DNA of 64,000 bases from G11 sp947167445 (lineage in GTDB: Bacteria > Bacillota > Clostridia > Lachnospirales > Lachnospiraceae). Below the pieces are notes generated by a model, which had not been told where the DNA came from, made no database searches, and was given only the letters and a program-made list of their open reading frames with translations. The stretch lies in NCBI GenBank assembly GCA_947167445.1, contig CAMVID010000004.1, forward strand, positions 1 to 64,000, read 5' to 3'. A program made the position numbers and the translations under genes. This document shows positions 42,651 to 52,451 of the stretch, one piece after another (within the stretch, counting starts at the first letter, position 1; each line of letters opens with the position of its first letter).

Positions 42651-45041
42651 CTATATTATTCTTATATCTGTCAGGGCCACCTGGTCACCGGTAACGGCCA
42701 CATATACATCCTCTTCGCCTTCGGCAGTCGTAAGAACGTCTTCTATGGAAATTCCCAGGTTCTGGGTTGTTACGGTTATATGGTTCCCCTTGACGCTGAA
42801 TTTGACTTCACACTCCATGCCCTCCATGTTTCTGTCTTTCCACTCGCTCCAGCTTCCGAATTCCTCATCCTTTTTCATGGTAAAGTGATTGGTAACCTCT
42901 TCCACTTCACTCGTGCACTCACCGTTTAACTTAATAAGAGCATATTCCCTGTACCCCGGTCCGAAAACCTTTTTATCGTCAGAATTAAACAGTACTATAT
43001 ATGGACAGTGCCAAACCAGATTCGCCGTAGGCAGAGACATGGTATGAAAGATCAGGCGCATCCTGTCTTTGATTGCAACGCCTTCCGTAGCTGCCGATCT
43101 TGTTCTGTCTATCTGAACATTAGGCAGATCACTTTCCATTCGGTCAATATAGCTTATTGCTTCTGATATTCTTGCTATGTCACCCTCTGAGTAAACTTTG
43201 CCGGTCTTATCAATGGCAATATCAAAAAGCCTGCAATGCTCTCCCGTCAATCCTATGTAAACTGCCTTGGTGCTGTCAGGCAAAGCTATAGTATGTTCAA
43301 CCCGCGTTTTCCCATCGGAAAGCACCAGTTTAAGGTGATCTTCAAACTTGCCTGCAATTATTTCATAGGCAGATGCTTTGCCTGCTTCGGTATTGCTGCC
43401 ATCACTAAGCTCGGTGATTGCAGACTTCACATTTCTTGCGGCTGTGGAATTAACGTGCCCGTCAAACCAGATTTCCGCATATTCCAAATATCTGTATGCC
43501 TCTATGGCCTTGGCATTATCATGCACCCTCGCGTCATAGGAATCAAAAAGTATTATGGAAGGAGCACTGAACTCATCAACAGCCATTTCTGTAGGATCTG
43601 CCTTAAAGGAAATCTTTATCTCCTCATTTGAGGTGGGGATTCCTTTAAGAATATTCCCTCTGTACTGGCCACAGACCATCTCGGTCTCATATTCGTCATC
43701 GATGTTCCCCTCGCTCCTTTTAACGTTATCAAGGGAATCGGTGTCCAAAAGTCTGACCATTATTTCCGAGTACTCCGGATCAAACTGAGTCCCGGAGCCC
43801 TTCACAAGTTCCTCTCTTATCATCTGAGTGGGAAGGGAATCCCTGTAACTTTTCTTTGACATCATGGTATCAAAGGCATCGGCTACTGCCACGATCCTGG
43901 CAGCTTCAGGGATGGCGGTTCCCTTAAGGCCCGCGGGATATCCTTTTCCGTCATATCTCTCACAGCTGTACAATGCACCTTCCTTCAGGTAAGGATAGTC
44001 CGTGATCCCTGAAAGGATTTCAGATCCGATGGTGGGCTTTTGCCTTATCTTTTCAATCTCTTCCTCATTCAGTTCTTCTCCCTTGGCTATGATACTGTCC
44101 GGTATGCCTATTGTCCCAACGTCATGTAAAAGAGCGGCATAGTAAATCCTGTTACATTCCTCTTCGGGTTTGCCCGCTTCTCTTGCAATCCTTTCAGCAT
44201 ACTTCGCAACTCGTTTGGAATGCCCCTGATTAAAGGAATCCTTTGCATCTATTGCGGCAACGAAGGATGTGGTTATCTCGTCAAAAAGTCGTCTGGCGCT
44301 CCTTTGTTCCTCCTTCAGGTTGTTCATTTCAACCTCATGTGCTCTTTCAATCGTTTCGTTGATATCGATATATGCAAAAACATAAAGGAAAACCGACACC
44401 AAAACCATTGCCATGTTGGTCAAAGACAGCCCGTATGCAAAAATCTGAATTATCGAAGCCGTTATCGGGACAATTAAGTAAATGATCAGCGATGCAAAAA
44501 TGGTCTTGCTGAATTTCTTTCTGTATTGGTTAATGACAATAAACTGGATGACAGGGCAGATTATGGGAATAATATAGCAGATAAGAAATCCGCTTCCCCT
44601 GTGATAGTGATTACCCTCATCAAAGTAATAGTAGAGTCCGGTAAAATGTGCAACGACTGCCATAATCATTCCGATCACAGACAGCAGGTTTACTATCCTC
44701 AGTCTTTGGGGCGGGACATCCATGCCCCCGTCTGAGGTCAGAAGTTCGATCAGGTACAGATTAAAAGCAAGGACTATCTCGGATGTAAGGAAAAACACCA
44801 GAAAATTGGAAAGTCTGACCATCACGTAGCCGGTTCTGCTGACGTCCCCGGCGTAGATATAAGCCATCCTGTCAAAAATCAAAAGAAACATGGCCGAAAG
44901 TTCCATGTGTATCAGTGCTCTCCGCCTTTTAGCCCCAAGAGCCTTTGTCATGACAAGCAGGCAGGCCATAGCACCACATATTCCGCTTAAAGCCTGCATG
45001 AAATTTAATTGATGATTAACCAGGAACTCCATCATAGCCAA
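42651..45041 (-). CDS. Membrane HD-GYP phosphodiesterase with C-terminal beta modules
   Basis: A 796-residue protein. Residues 1-225 hold about seven membrane helices; residues 250-420 the HD-GYP domain (HSKRVAKYAERIAREAG, LLHDVGTIGIPD near 305, and ERYDGKGYPAGLKG near 360). The usual HHE before the GYP motif is SCE, so one metal ligand is changed. After residue 430 come about 360 residues of beta-rich sequence with two related endings, YIGLTGEHCRLFDIAI and YVAVTGDQVALTDIRI, suggesting a duplicated sandwich domain. The start is TTG with AAAGGAG five bases upstream; ATG at 45035 is the alternative. Last gene of the c-di-GMP operon. Confidence 0.82.
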   Translation of the reverse strand: MAMMEFLVNHQLNFMQALSGICGAMACLLVMTKALGAKRRRALIHMELSAMFLLIFDRMAYIYAGDVSRTGYVMVRLSNFLVFFLTSEIVLAFNLYLIELLTSDGGMDVPPQRLRIVNLLSVIGMIMAVVAHFTGLYYYFDEGNHYHRGSGFLICYIIPIICPVIQFIVINQYRKKFSKTIFASLIIYLIVPITASIIQIFAYGLSLTNMAMVLVSVFLYVFAYIDINETIERAHEVEMNNLKEEQRSARRLFDEITTSFVAAIDAKDSFNQGHSKRVAKYAERIAREAGKPEEECNRIYYAALLHDVGTIGIPDSIIAKGEELNEEEIEKIRQKPTIGSEILSGITDYPYLKEGALYSCERYDGKGYPAGLKGTAIPEAARIVAVADAFDTMMSKKSYRDSLPTQMIREELVKGSGTQFDPEYSEIMVRLLDTDSLDNVKRSEGNIDDEYETEMVCGQYRGNILKGIPTSNEEIKISFKADPTEMAVDEFSAPSIILFDSYDARVHDNAKAIEAYRYLEYAEIWFDGHVNSTAARNVKSAITELSDGSNTEAGKASAYEIIAGKFEDHLKLVLSDGKTRVEHTIALPDSTKAVYIGLTGEHCRLFDIAIDKTGKVYSEGDIARISEAISYIDRMESDLPNVQIDRTRSAATEGVAIKDRMRLIFHTMSLPTANLVWHCPYIVLFNSDDKKVFGPGYREYALIKLNGECTSEVEEVTNHFTMKKDEEFGSWSEWKDRNMEGMECEVKFSVKGNHITVTTQNLGISIEDVLTTAEGEEDVYVAVTGDQVALTDIRII

Positions 45042-45065
45042 ATCTGCTCCTTTATTATGTCTGAC

Positions 45066-45824
45066 CTATTTGTGAAGAATGAAAAAGTCCTTAAGTTTTT
45101 CCAGAAGTTCTTCTTTTTGAATGTTTTTGAGGAAATATCCCTCGGGTCTTAAGGACACTACTTCCATGACGCTTTCTTTATCCCCCTTACCTGTGAGGAA
45201 AATAACGGGTATGGATTTAGTGCTTTCATCGCTTCTTAGCATCTCAAGCACCTTAGGGCCGGATGTTACCGGCATTTCATGATCCAAAAGAATCAGATCT
45301 GCCTTATTCATTCCAAGCCACCTGAGAGCCTGCGTCCCCGAGTTGGCCATTGAGACCCTGTAAGTCGCCTTCAGCCAGTCTCTTACAAGTCCCATGTAAT
45401 TGGGGTCATCATCAACAATAAGAATGCTCTTTCTGAATTCCCCTGAGTCATACTTGTTGAAGAAATCCGTGATGGCTTTCACGTACTCATCATTGTCAAG
45501 GGGTCTTAAGAAACTTTTGTACATCAGTTCCCCCGGCATATTGTCGTTGATGAAATTAACCTCATCCCTTTCTCCCACAACGATAAACCGGGTTCCCGCT
45601 TCATCTGCCTTGTCATGAAGGAAGTGAATAACATCACTCTGAGGACGTTCCAATTCATCCACGTAGAAAGTGATCAGGCTGCATCCATCTATTTTGGAAT
45701 TAATGGCGTTCACATCCCAGGGTACAAACTCACAGTCTATTCCCGCTTCCTTTGTTTTCTTCTCGATTACCCGCAGCAGAAAAGTTTCCTTTGCCCCAAG
45801 GATCAGCATTTTTTTCGCTATCAT
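45066..45824 (-). CDS. Response regulator with two receiver-like domains, no output domain
   Basis: A 252-residue protein. The C-terminal receiver is complete (SILIVDDDPNYMGLV near residue 135, phospho-acceptor in LILLDHEMP near 180, T in FLTGKG and K in YFLKN). The N-terminal 120 residues look like a degenerate receiver (MLILGAKETFLLRVIEKK). There is no DNA-binding or enzymatic output, so it probably acts by protein contact, as a phosphate target of the hybrid kinase that lies 21 bases upstream. Confidence 0.85.
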   Translation of the reverse strand: MIAKKMLILGAKETFLLRVIEKKTKEAGIDCEFVPWDVNAINSKIDGCSLITFYVDELERPQSDVIHFLHDKADEAGTRFIVVGERDEVNFINDNMPGELMYKSFLRPLDNDEYVKAITDFFNKYDSGEFRKSILIVDDDPNYMGLVRDWLKATYRVSMANSGTQALRWLGMNKADLILLDHEMPVTSGPKVLEMLRSDESTKSIPVIFLTGKGDKESVMEVVSLRPEGYFLKNIQKEELLEKLKDFFILHK

Positions 45825-45845
45825 AAATAATTTCTCCCTCTCGTT

Positions 45846-48800
45846 TTATTTTTGTTTTATCAGATTTTCCATTCCATCCCAGTCAAGGACCTTAAGCATT
45901 CCTGCAAGTTCTTTTATTATCCTGTCATCTTCCTCCGGAAGCTTATACTCCTTCAGACCCTCAAGGACCATCTCCACTGAATCATAGTCCATCTGAGGAA
46001 TCAGTTCCTTAAATGCAGTGTAAGCATCCTCAAGTACATCGTCAGGAACAGGCTCTCTGTCCGGCTCGTCCTCCTCAAGGACAAGTTTGGACAGCTTCTC
46101 TGCATAAGACCTGTAATCCTTTAAAAGTTTCTCCGCATTTTCTCTTATGTAATCAAGATTGTCCTTGTTCCCGGCTTCCTCAAGCTTTTCTGCCAGCTTG
46201 GACAGCTTTCCGGCACCTATGATGCGGGCGGAGGATTTAAGTGCATGTACCTTTATGGTATAAAGCTTATAATCTCCTGCCTTGTATGCATCCTCAATAA
46301 CCTTGGCGCTGCCGTCAAGCGTATCCAAAAAGAGTTTCAACGAATTAATGAAGGAATTGATACCGCCGGAATTGTTTACACCATCCTCGACGGAAAGGCC
46401 TTCCACCTCGTCAAGCCACTTCATATCTTCGGGAAGCTCGGTGGGTTCATCCACGGCATCCTCGTCCGTTGCCTTTAATACAATCTCCTCCGGAAGGTGC
46501 TTAAGGATTGTTCTCTCCAGAGTCAGACTGTCAATGGGCTTTGCCAGATATCCGTTAAAGCCCTTGGATTTGTAGAACTCTTCACCGGCTGTGGAATTTG
46601 CTGTAAGGGCATATACGGGAAGATCCGGGTCTGTCTCCCTGATCCTTGCCACAGTTTCCACGCCGTCCATTCCCGGCATCATGTGATCCAGAAGAACCAC
46701 ATTAAAATTGCCGTATTTAAGCTTTTCAAGGCACTCTTCTCCGCTTGAAGCCGTTGTCACAAACATCTTTGTTGCTTTAAGAAGCCCTTTGATAACACTT
46801 AAGTTCATAGGGTTGTCGTCAACCACAAGAATATCCGCATCCGGGGCAATAAACCTGGGAACATAGGGTCCCTTAATCCCCTCATCCCCGCGTTCATCAA
46901 ACAGTCCGATGGGCGTTTTGTCCGCTATGCGCTGACTGACTGTGAAAATGAAATTGCTTCCCTTTCCGTAAACACTTTCACACCAGAGTTTTCCCCCCAT
47001 CAGCTCCGCAAATCTTCTTGAAATATCAAGTCCCAGACCTGTTCCCTGAATTCCGCTGTTCTGCTCTTCATCAAGCCTTTCATAGGCTGTGAACAATTTA
47101 TCCAGATCTTCTTCCCTGACACCGATTCCCGTATCTTTTACCGAGAATCTGAGATGACATATATCATCCTCTCTGCTCTCTAAAGATACATCAAGCATAA
47201 ATCCGCCCTCTTTGGTGTACTTGACGGCATTGGTCAGAAGATTTAATACCACCTGTTTTATTTTGCCCGAATCACCGTACAGGCGTTTCGGGATTATCTC
47301 ATCCACCGTTACCTCAAAGGTAAGATCCTTCTGAGCTCCCCTTCCTCTTATCATGGTGACCATGGAACGCAACATTTCCTGTACGTCGTATTCCTGCTCC
47401 ACAAGATGCATTTTCCCCGATTCAATCTTGGACATATCAAGAAGATCATTGATCAGACCCAAAAGTGACTCGGATGCACTTCTGATATCCAGAGCGTAAT
47501 TTATTATGGACATGAAATATCCCTGGGGAACATCTGCCGCATCCTCTCTCAATATCATCTCGTCCATACCCATGATGGTGTTTATGGGCGTTCTTATCTC
47601 GTGGGACATATTGGCAAGGAACCTTGATTTGGCAGTGTTTGCTCTCTCTGCCTCGTCTCTGGCCTGTCTTATCTCATCATACTGACGTCTTATGACGGTG
47701 CCTCTCATGACACGCCATACTACAATACCCGTTGCTGCGGCAATGAGTACACCGAGAAGGATCCTTACAATGAGAAGTTCCGTTACCCTGGGCCTTTTAA
47801 CAATTCTCGCTGTTTCCTCCTCCAGGACCTTTTCCGTACCTTCTTCTATGATCTGGACGTGAAGGATATATTCACCGTAATCGAGGCCTGTATACTCCAG
47901 TGAAGTCACTTTACTTCTCTGAGCGGTCACGCCCTCATCTCCGGCTCCCTCCAGGAAAACCCGAACCATTGGATTTGCCATTGTATAATCCAAGATTGCC
48001 GGAGTTATCTGTACACGTCCCGGCTCGGCAGGCAGTGTATAGCTTCCGTCCTCCCCGGGATATATGGGAGAATTGTTGTAATAGATCGAGCGAATTCCAA
48101 GCTTTACGGAGATTTCTTTATCATAGTAATTGTTTATGTTTATCCGGCTTACCCCTGCCCTGCCGGAAATATAAAGATTTCCATTATCATCCAATGCGCT
48201 GTATGAATTCGCAGTAGGGGTGCTTGAAACGCCGTTATCAACGGTATAAAGCCTATAATCCCTGACATCGTTCTCCAAAAGGGAGTCTTTACTCACACAG
48301 TACACTCCGTATGATGAAAGGACCCAAAGGTTTCCGTTGTCATCGCTGTAGACATCATAGTTGTTGTTATATGGGAAGGATGAAATATTGGTGAGTATCC
48401 CATCCTTCATATACTGAATGGAGTTGGATGTCACAATCCAGTAGATATCAAGATCCTCATCCTTTTTGATCCTCATTATCACATCACTGGTAAGTCCGTC
48501 GTCTCTTCCCAGTGTTCTGATGTTTCCGTTTTCGTATATATAAATGCCGTCGCCGTCGGTCCCGATATAGATCTCGCCCTTATCGCCCTCGGCAACTGTC
48601 AGAAATACCGTATTTTTGACGCCGTCTTCTTCCGTCAGAGTCTTTATAATATTCCCGTTTTTGATAATAGCCAGACCCTGGTTGCTGCCCACCAGCATGG
48701 AGCCGTCCTTTGCAGGGATTGCGCACCTGATCTCATTTCCGGGCATCCCCTCATTGGTTGTATAGCTGACTATCTCTCCCTCTTTGGTGTAGCATACCAG

Positions 48801-50105
48801 TCCCAGATTACGGGCAAACGTGGAAATCCACAGATTCCCGATGTCATCTCTTGTAATGCATCTTATTCTGGCACCCTCAAGATAATCCGTCAGTTCATTG
48901 TGAAGAAGCCGAAGGTCTCTATCCAGAATCCACAGACCTTCGTCGGTTCCCACGTAAAGTTCCCCGTTCTTAAGACACGTGGCATTCACAACCTCGTCAG
49001 GCATTCCCGCATTTCCCGTTACATTAAGGAAATTATTGGTAACTATCTTCATAACACCCTGAGTCGATGAAGCTACCCAGAGGTTTCCCTGATAATCCGC
49101 CGTAAACATCTCAATTGCGCTGTCCACAGACAGGTTGTCAAGTTTGCGGAACCTTCCCTTTTTATCCAGATAGCCCAATGTCGTTGAGGATGCCACCCAG
49201 ACTCTTCCGCAATTATATGAAATCCATTGTGTGCTCTCAACGGGATAAACCCATATTCTTGTAAGAAAAGCCGCCCTTTCTCCGAATTTCCCGTAATAAG
49301 CAAAAGGAGTATTGGTTCCGTAATATATCATGCCCGGATTCTCCGGATCCAGGGTAAATGATGTTATTTTCTCAATTCCCAGATCGTCAGCCGAATATAT
49401 TTCGTCGATTTTGCCATCCTTAATGGTGAATACACTTCCGTTTTTGGTCTGCCCGAAAATCGTCCCGGTACTGTCGGCTTCCAGCTTCAAAACACGCTCG
49501 TTGGCAATTCTTTCATCCTCTATGACGCGAACCTGCAGATTCCGATCCACAAGGCACACTCCGGCCGTTGAGCCGACATAAATATTTCCTTCAGGATCTT
49601 CAGAAAAACATCTTATGGATGATGATGGTAATCCGTCACGGTAAGTTATATGGGTGCTCTTTTCTCCATCCAGAACTACCACTCCGTTATCATTGGTTCC
49701 AACCCATATTCTGCCCTCGCTATCCTCAAACAGGCCCCGTCCGCTGGTCAGGCCCCCGGATGTATCCATTCTCTCAAACCTTGACCCGTCATATCTGATG
49801 ATACCGCCATAACTTCCGATCCACACATAACCGTCCGATGCACCAAGGACATAGTTGGCGTCCGATGTAGGCAATCCGTTGGTTGCATCATATACCATTG
49901 ATGAGTAACCCGCTTTGTCAATCTGACCCGAAGCGGCATAGCCTCCACCCATCCAGTCCGGAGGTGTTCCCTGATTGGCAGCTGCAACAGAGATCTTTTC
50001 AGGTTTACCATCCTCATCGAGTGCAGCCCCCTTAAGGCCTGCCAGGATCACCGTCAGCGCCATGCCTATGGCCATATATCTGAATAAAACGCAGTTCTTT
50101 TTCAT
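45846..50105 (-). CDS. Hybrid sensor kinase with two-component propeller, Y_Y_Y, receiver and HPt domains
   Basis: A 1419-residue one-protein phosphorelay. An N-terminal signal anchor is followed by about 620 residues of Reg_prop beta-propeller repeats (LEDPEGNIYVGST-like blades, LWVASS, IYIGTDGDGIY), a Y_Y_Y domain (about 685-760), one membrane helix near 785, the HisKA box FLANMSHEIRTPINTI (His near 834), an ATPase domain, a receiver (DILVVDDNPMN, phospho-Asp in VVLLDHMMPG near 1137) and a C-terminal HPt with KVHALKSSARIIGA (His near 1286). Such kinases sense polysaccharide breakdown products in Bacteroidetes; in a Firmicute this full chain is less common. Between two HD-GYP genes in one operon. 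Confidence 0.93.
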   Translation of the reverse strand: MKKNCVLFRYMAIGMALTVILAGLKGAALDEDGKPEKISVAAANQGTPPDWMGGGYAASGQIDKAGYSSMVYDATNGLPTSDANYVLGASDGYVWIGSYGGIIRYDGSRFERMDTSGGLTSGRGLFEDSEGRIWVGTNDNGVVVLDGEKSTHITYRDGLPSSSIRCFSEDPEGNIYVGSTAGVCLVDRNLQVRVIEDERIANERVLKLEADSTGTIFGQTKNGSVFTIKDGKIDEIYSADDLGIEKITSFTLDPENPGMIYYGTNTPFAYYGKFGERAAFLTRIWVYPVESTQWISYNCGRVWVASSTTLGYLDKKGRFRKLDNLSVDSAIEMFTADYQGNLWVASSTQGVMKIVTNNFLNVTGNAGMPDEVVNATCLKNGELYVGTDEGLWILDRDLRLLHNELTDYLEGARIRCITRDDIGNLWISTFARNLGLVCYTKEGEIVSYTTNEGMPGNEIRCAIPAKDGSMLVGSNQGLAIIKNGNIIKTLTEEDGVKNTVFLTVAEGDKGEIYIGTDGDGIYIYENGNIRTLGRDDGLTSDVIMRIKKDEDLDIYWIVTSNSIQYMKDGILTNISSFPYNNNYDVYSDDNGNLWVLSSYGVYCVSKDSLLENDVRDYRLYTVDNGVSSTPTANSYSALDDNGNLYISGRAGVSRININNYYDKEISVKLGIRSIYYNNSPIYPGEDGSYTLPAEPGRVQITPAILDYTMANPMVRVFLEGAGDEGVTAQRSKVTSLEYTGLDYGEYILHVQIIEEGTEKVLEEETARIVKRPRVTELLIVRILLGVLIAAATGIVVWRVMRGTVIRRQYDEIRQARDEAERANTAKSRFLANMSHEIRTPINTIMGMDEMILREDAADVPQGYFMSIINYALDIRSASESLLGLINDLLDMSKIESGKMHLVEQEYDVQEMLRSMVTMIRGRGAQKDLTFEVTVDEIIPKRLYGDSGKIKQVVLNLLTNAVKYTKEGGFMLDVSLESREDDICHLRFSVKDTGIGVREEDLDKLFTAYERLDEEQNSGIQGTGLGLDISRRFAELMGGKLWCESVYGKGSNFIFTVSQRIADKTPIGLFDERGDEGIKGPYVPRFIAPDADILVVDDNPMNLSVIKGLLKATKMFVTTASSGEECLEKLKYGNFNVVLLDHMMPGMDGVETVARIRETDPDLPVYALTANSTAGEEFYKSKGFNGYLAKPIDSLTLERTILKHLPEEIVLKATDEDAVDEPTELPEDMKWLDEVEGLSVEDGVNNSGGINSFINSLKLFLDTLDGSAKVIEDAYKAGDYKLYTIKVHALKSSARIIGAGKLSKLAEKLEEAGNKDNLDYIRENAEKLLKDYRSYAEKLSKLVLEEDEPDREPVPDDVLEDAYTAFKELIPQMDYDSVEMVLEGLKEYKLPEEDDRIIKELAGMLKVLDWDGMENLIKQK

Positions 50106-50118
50106 GGATTTCCTCCGT

Positions 50119-52269
50119 TTAAAGTTCCTGTCCGTACTTGTTCAGTACAGCTTTTACCTCGCTTAGAGATTCCATAAATACTTCAACACACTTGGGGTCA
50201 AACTGAGTTCCCGCTCCCTCTTGAATAATGGACAAAGCTTTTTCAAGAGGAAATGCAGGTTTATAAACACGTGGTGAAGTAAGAGCATCAAACACATCCG
50301 CCACAGCCATGATCCTGGCCGAAAGGGGAATGACCTCGCCGTGAAGCCCCTCGGGATATCCCTTGCCGTCCCATCTCTCATGGTGGTATGCGGCCATGTT
50401 CCTTGCTTCCTTAAGATAATTCTCTCCCTGTACCGTCCCGATGGCATTTTCCAGAATATTCTTGCCAATGGTGGTGTGGGTTTTCATGATTTCATACTCT
50501 TCATCCGTAAGCTTTCCCGGTTTGTTTAAAATGGTGTCTGAAATGTTTATCTTACCCACATCGTGAAGAGGCGCTGAGCGCACAACGTCGGATTTATATT
50601 TATTGGTTACTTTTTCAGCGTAGTATCCCTTCTTCTGCAAGCCGTCCGCTATGATCTTTACGTAGGCCGCCGTCTTCTGTATATGTGCACCGGTGTCGGA
50701 ATCACGGTTCTCCACCATGTCCGCCATTGTGATGATAAGGCCATCCTGCATTTTGGCAGTTGCATCCGAGAAATGCGTTATGGCTCGTAACTGCTCCGTC
50801 TGGTTCAGAGACATTTCACAAATTGAATGGTAAAGCTTTTCAAGCTCATCTTCCGTTCTTATGCCCAGAGATCTCAGTCTTTTTACATTTGCGTCAAGCT
50901 TTTTCTGGTCGCTTCCCGCCGTTACGAAGCCGTCAACGCAAAGAGCTATGCTGTTAACGGGATAGGTTGTATATATCTCTGTAGCCCGAAGGCTATAGGC
51001 AAGGATTAGAATAAAGAAACCGGCCAGAATAAGCAGAACCTTAAGCATAAGCAAAGCCGTACTTTCTGAAAGCATATCCATGGAAACATCGGCACCCACA
51101 TAACAGACGCATCTGCCGTTTTCATCCTTGACCGGATAATATACCGTCCTCATCCAGTTCCAGGCATCATCATCCTCCACGGGCTCTATCTCTTCCCCCG
51201 CCAAAAGCATTGGAAGCAGAGGTTTAAAAGCCTCCTCGATAGGGACAAAGTCTCCCGGTTCAAAGGGTTCCGGCCCTTCCTCGGATGCCAGGTCGAATAT
51301 AAAAACGCATCCCTCCGGGCCTATCTTTAATGCGTAAAGATACTCCACCCCTTTGGCGGTGCTTCGAATTTTATAAAACATTTCCTCGGTTTCCGCGTAG
51401 CCGGGAGCATCCCTGCCTTCTTCAATATAAACAGGAACCATCTCCGGATCTATAACACTTGCGGCAAATTTGGTTGCCTCTCTTGCCGCCTCAGTCTTCT
51501 CATTCTTCATGGAATCAAAAAAGAGTCTGGCCCCTATAAATCCGATGATAAGTACTAACGCCAAAAGCGCTCCCATAAGGGTTCGCGCCGTTCTGAAACG
51601 TATGGAGTGTCTGACGTTGCGGCTCCACTCCCTCATGTTCTTCAGTTCTTCTCTTGACAGAGGGCGCTGTCTTAATGAACCCTTGTTGATTCTTGCCGCC
51701 AGCTCCTGTGGCACCAAAATAAGCGCCAGCGTTGCAGCTGCCGAAGTAAGTCCTTTATCTAAAATGTTAATGAGGATATTTACAATTAAAAAAGATGGGA
51801 ATCTGGATAATCCCGTAGAAGCGGCAAAGGTTGCCGCAGCCTCTCCGATCTGCGCATTCTGAGCCTCCTTAAACAGGCCCCACTGCACCAGAGCACTTAC
51901 ACTTCCGCAGAAAAGTGCCGTGATCATAACAAAGAAAGTAAGATTTTTTAATTTTTGAAGGGAATATCTTCTGACAAACAAAGCGGTGAAAACCGCGATT
52001 AGAGCGTTAATAAAGGCAAAGTACAGCGCGTGTTGATTAAACAGCATGCATAGGGCATTGGTGACTACCGCTGTGATAATGCCCGGCAGATATCCGCATA
52101 ACGCAGCTACCGCAATCGTTCCTGCCGTATCCAAAAACATCGGCAGTTCAAAGCGATCCGTAATATAAGACAGCAAAACATTAACCGCAATCCCTATGAG
52201 CACTACCACCGCTCTGGGGAATATTACATGTTTTCCCTTGCTATCATCACCCGATAAGTATGGTTTCAC
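50119..52269 (-). CDS. Membrane HD-GYP cyclic-di-GMP phosphodiesterase
   Basis: A 716-residue protein. The N-terminus has about six helices of an ECF-transporter-S-like/MASE type region (residues 20-185), then one helix (LMGALLALVLIIGFIGARLFF) leading to an extracytoplasmic sensor (about 245-395), a second helix (LLILAGFFILILAYSL) and the HD-GYP domain with PLHDVGKINISD near 568 and the full YHHERWDGKGYPEGL near 630. All metal and GYP residues are intact, so this is the most likely active phosphodiesterase of the cluster. First gene of the operon, 13 bases before the hybrid kinase. Confidence 0.93.
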   Translation of the reverse strand: MKPYLSGDDSKGKHVIFPRAVVVLIGIAVNVLLSYITDRFELPMFLDTAGTIAVAALCGYLPGIITAVVTNALCMLFNQHALYFAFINALIAVFTALFVRRYSLQKLKNLTFFVMITALFCGSVSALVQWGLFKEAQNAQIGEAAATFAASTGLSRFPSFLIVNILINILDKGLTSAAATLALILVPQELAARINKGSLRQRPLSREELKNMREWSRNVRHSIRFRTARTLMGALLALVLIIGFIGARLFFDSMKNEKTEAAREATKFAASVIDPEMVPVYIEEGRDAPGYAETEEMFYKIRSTAKGVEYLYALKIGPEGCVFIFDLASEEGPEPFEPGDFVPIEEAFKPLLPMLLAGEEIEPVEDDDAWNWMRTVYYPVKDENGRCVCYVGADVSMDMLSESTALLMLKVLLILAGFFILILAYSLRATEIYTTYPVNSIALCVDGFVTAGSDQKKLDANVKRLRSLGIRTEDELEKLYHSICEMSLNQTEQLRAITHFSDATAKMQDGLIITMADMVENRDSDTGAHIQKTAAYVKIIADGLQKKGYYAEKVTNKYKSDVVRSAPLHDVGKINISDTILNKPGKLTDEEYEIMKTHTTIGKNILENAIGTVQGENYLKEARNMAAYHHERWDGKGYPEGLHGEVIPLSARIMAVADVFDALTSPRVYKPAFPLEKALSIIQEGAGTQFDPKCVEVFMESLSEVKAVLNKYGQEL

Positions 52270-52367
52270 TTCCTTGTCCTCCGCGTCAAAGCAAAAAAGT
52301 TACTCAAATACCCTTCAGATAAAACGTTTATTCCCTTATATATATAAAATAGTACCACTACCTTTAG

Positions 52368-52417
52368 GAAAATAAAAGTGCCTAAATGTTGCAAATGCAG
52401 TCATTCAAGGCACTTTT
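52368..52417 (-). terminator. Terminator after the GGDEF gene
   Basis: Arms 52374-52383 and 52408-52417 (AAAAGTGCCT and AGGCACTTTT), a longer imperfectly paired loop, then TTTTATTTT on the minus strand. It separates the diguanylate cyclase gene from the HD-GYP operon. Confidence 0.7.
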
Positions 52418-52451
52418 CGCATTCCTTATCAAATTGAATCAAACAGGGGCT

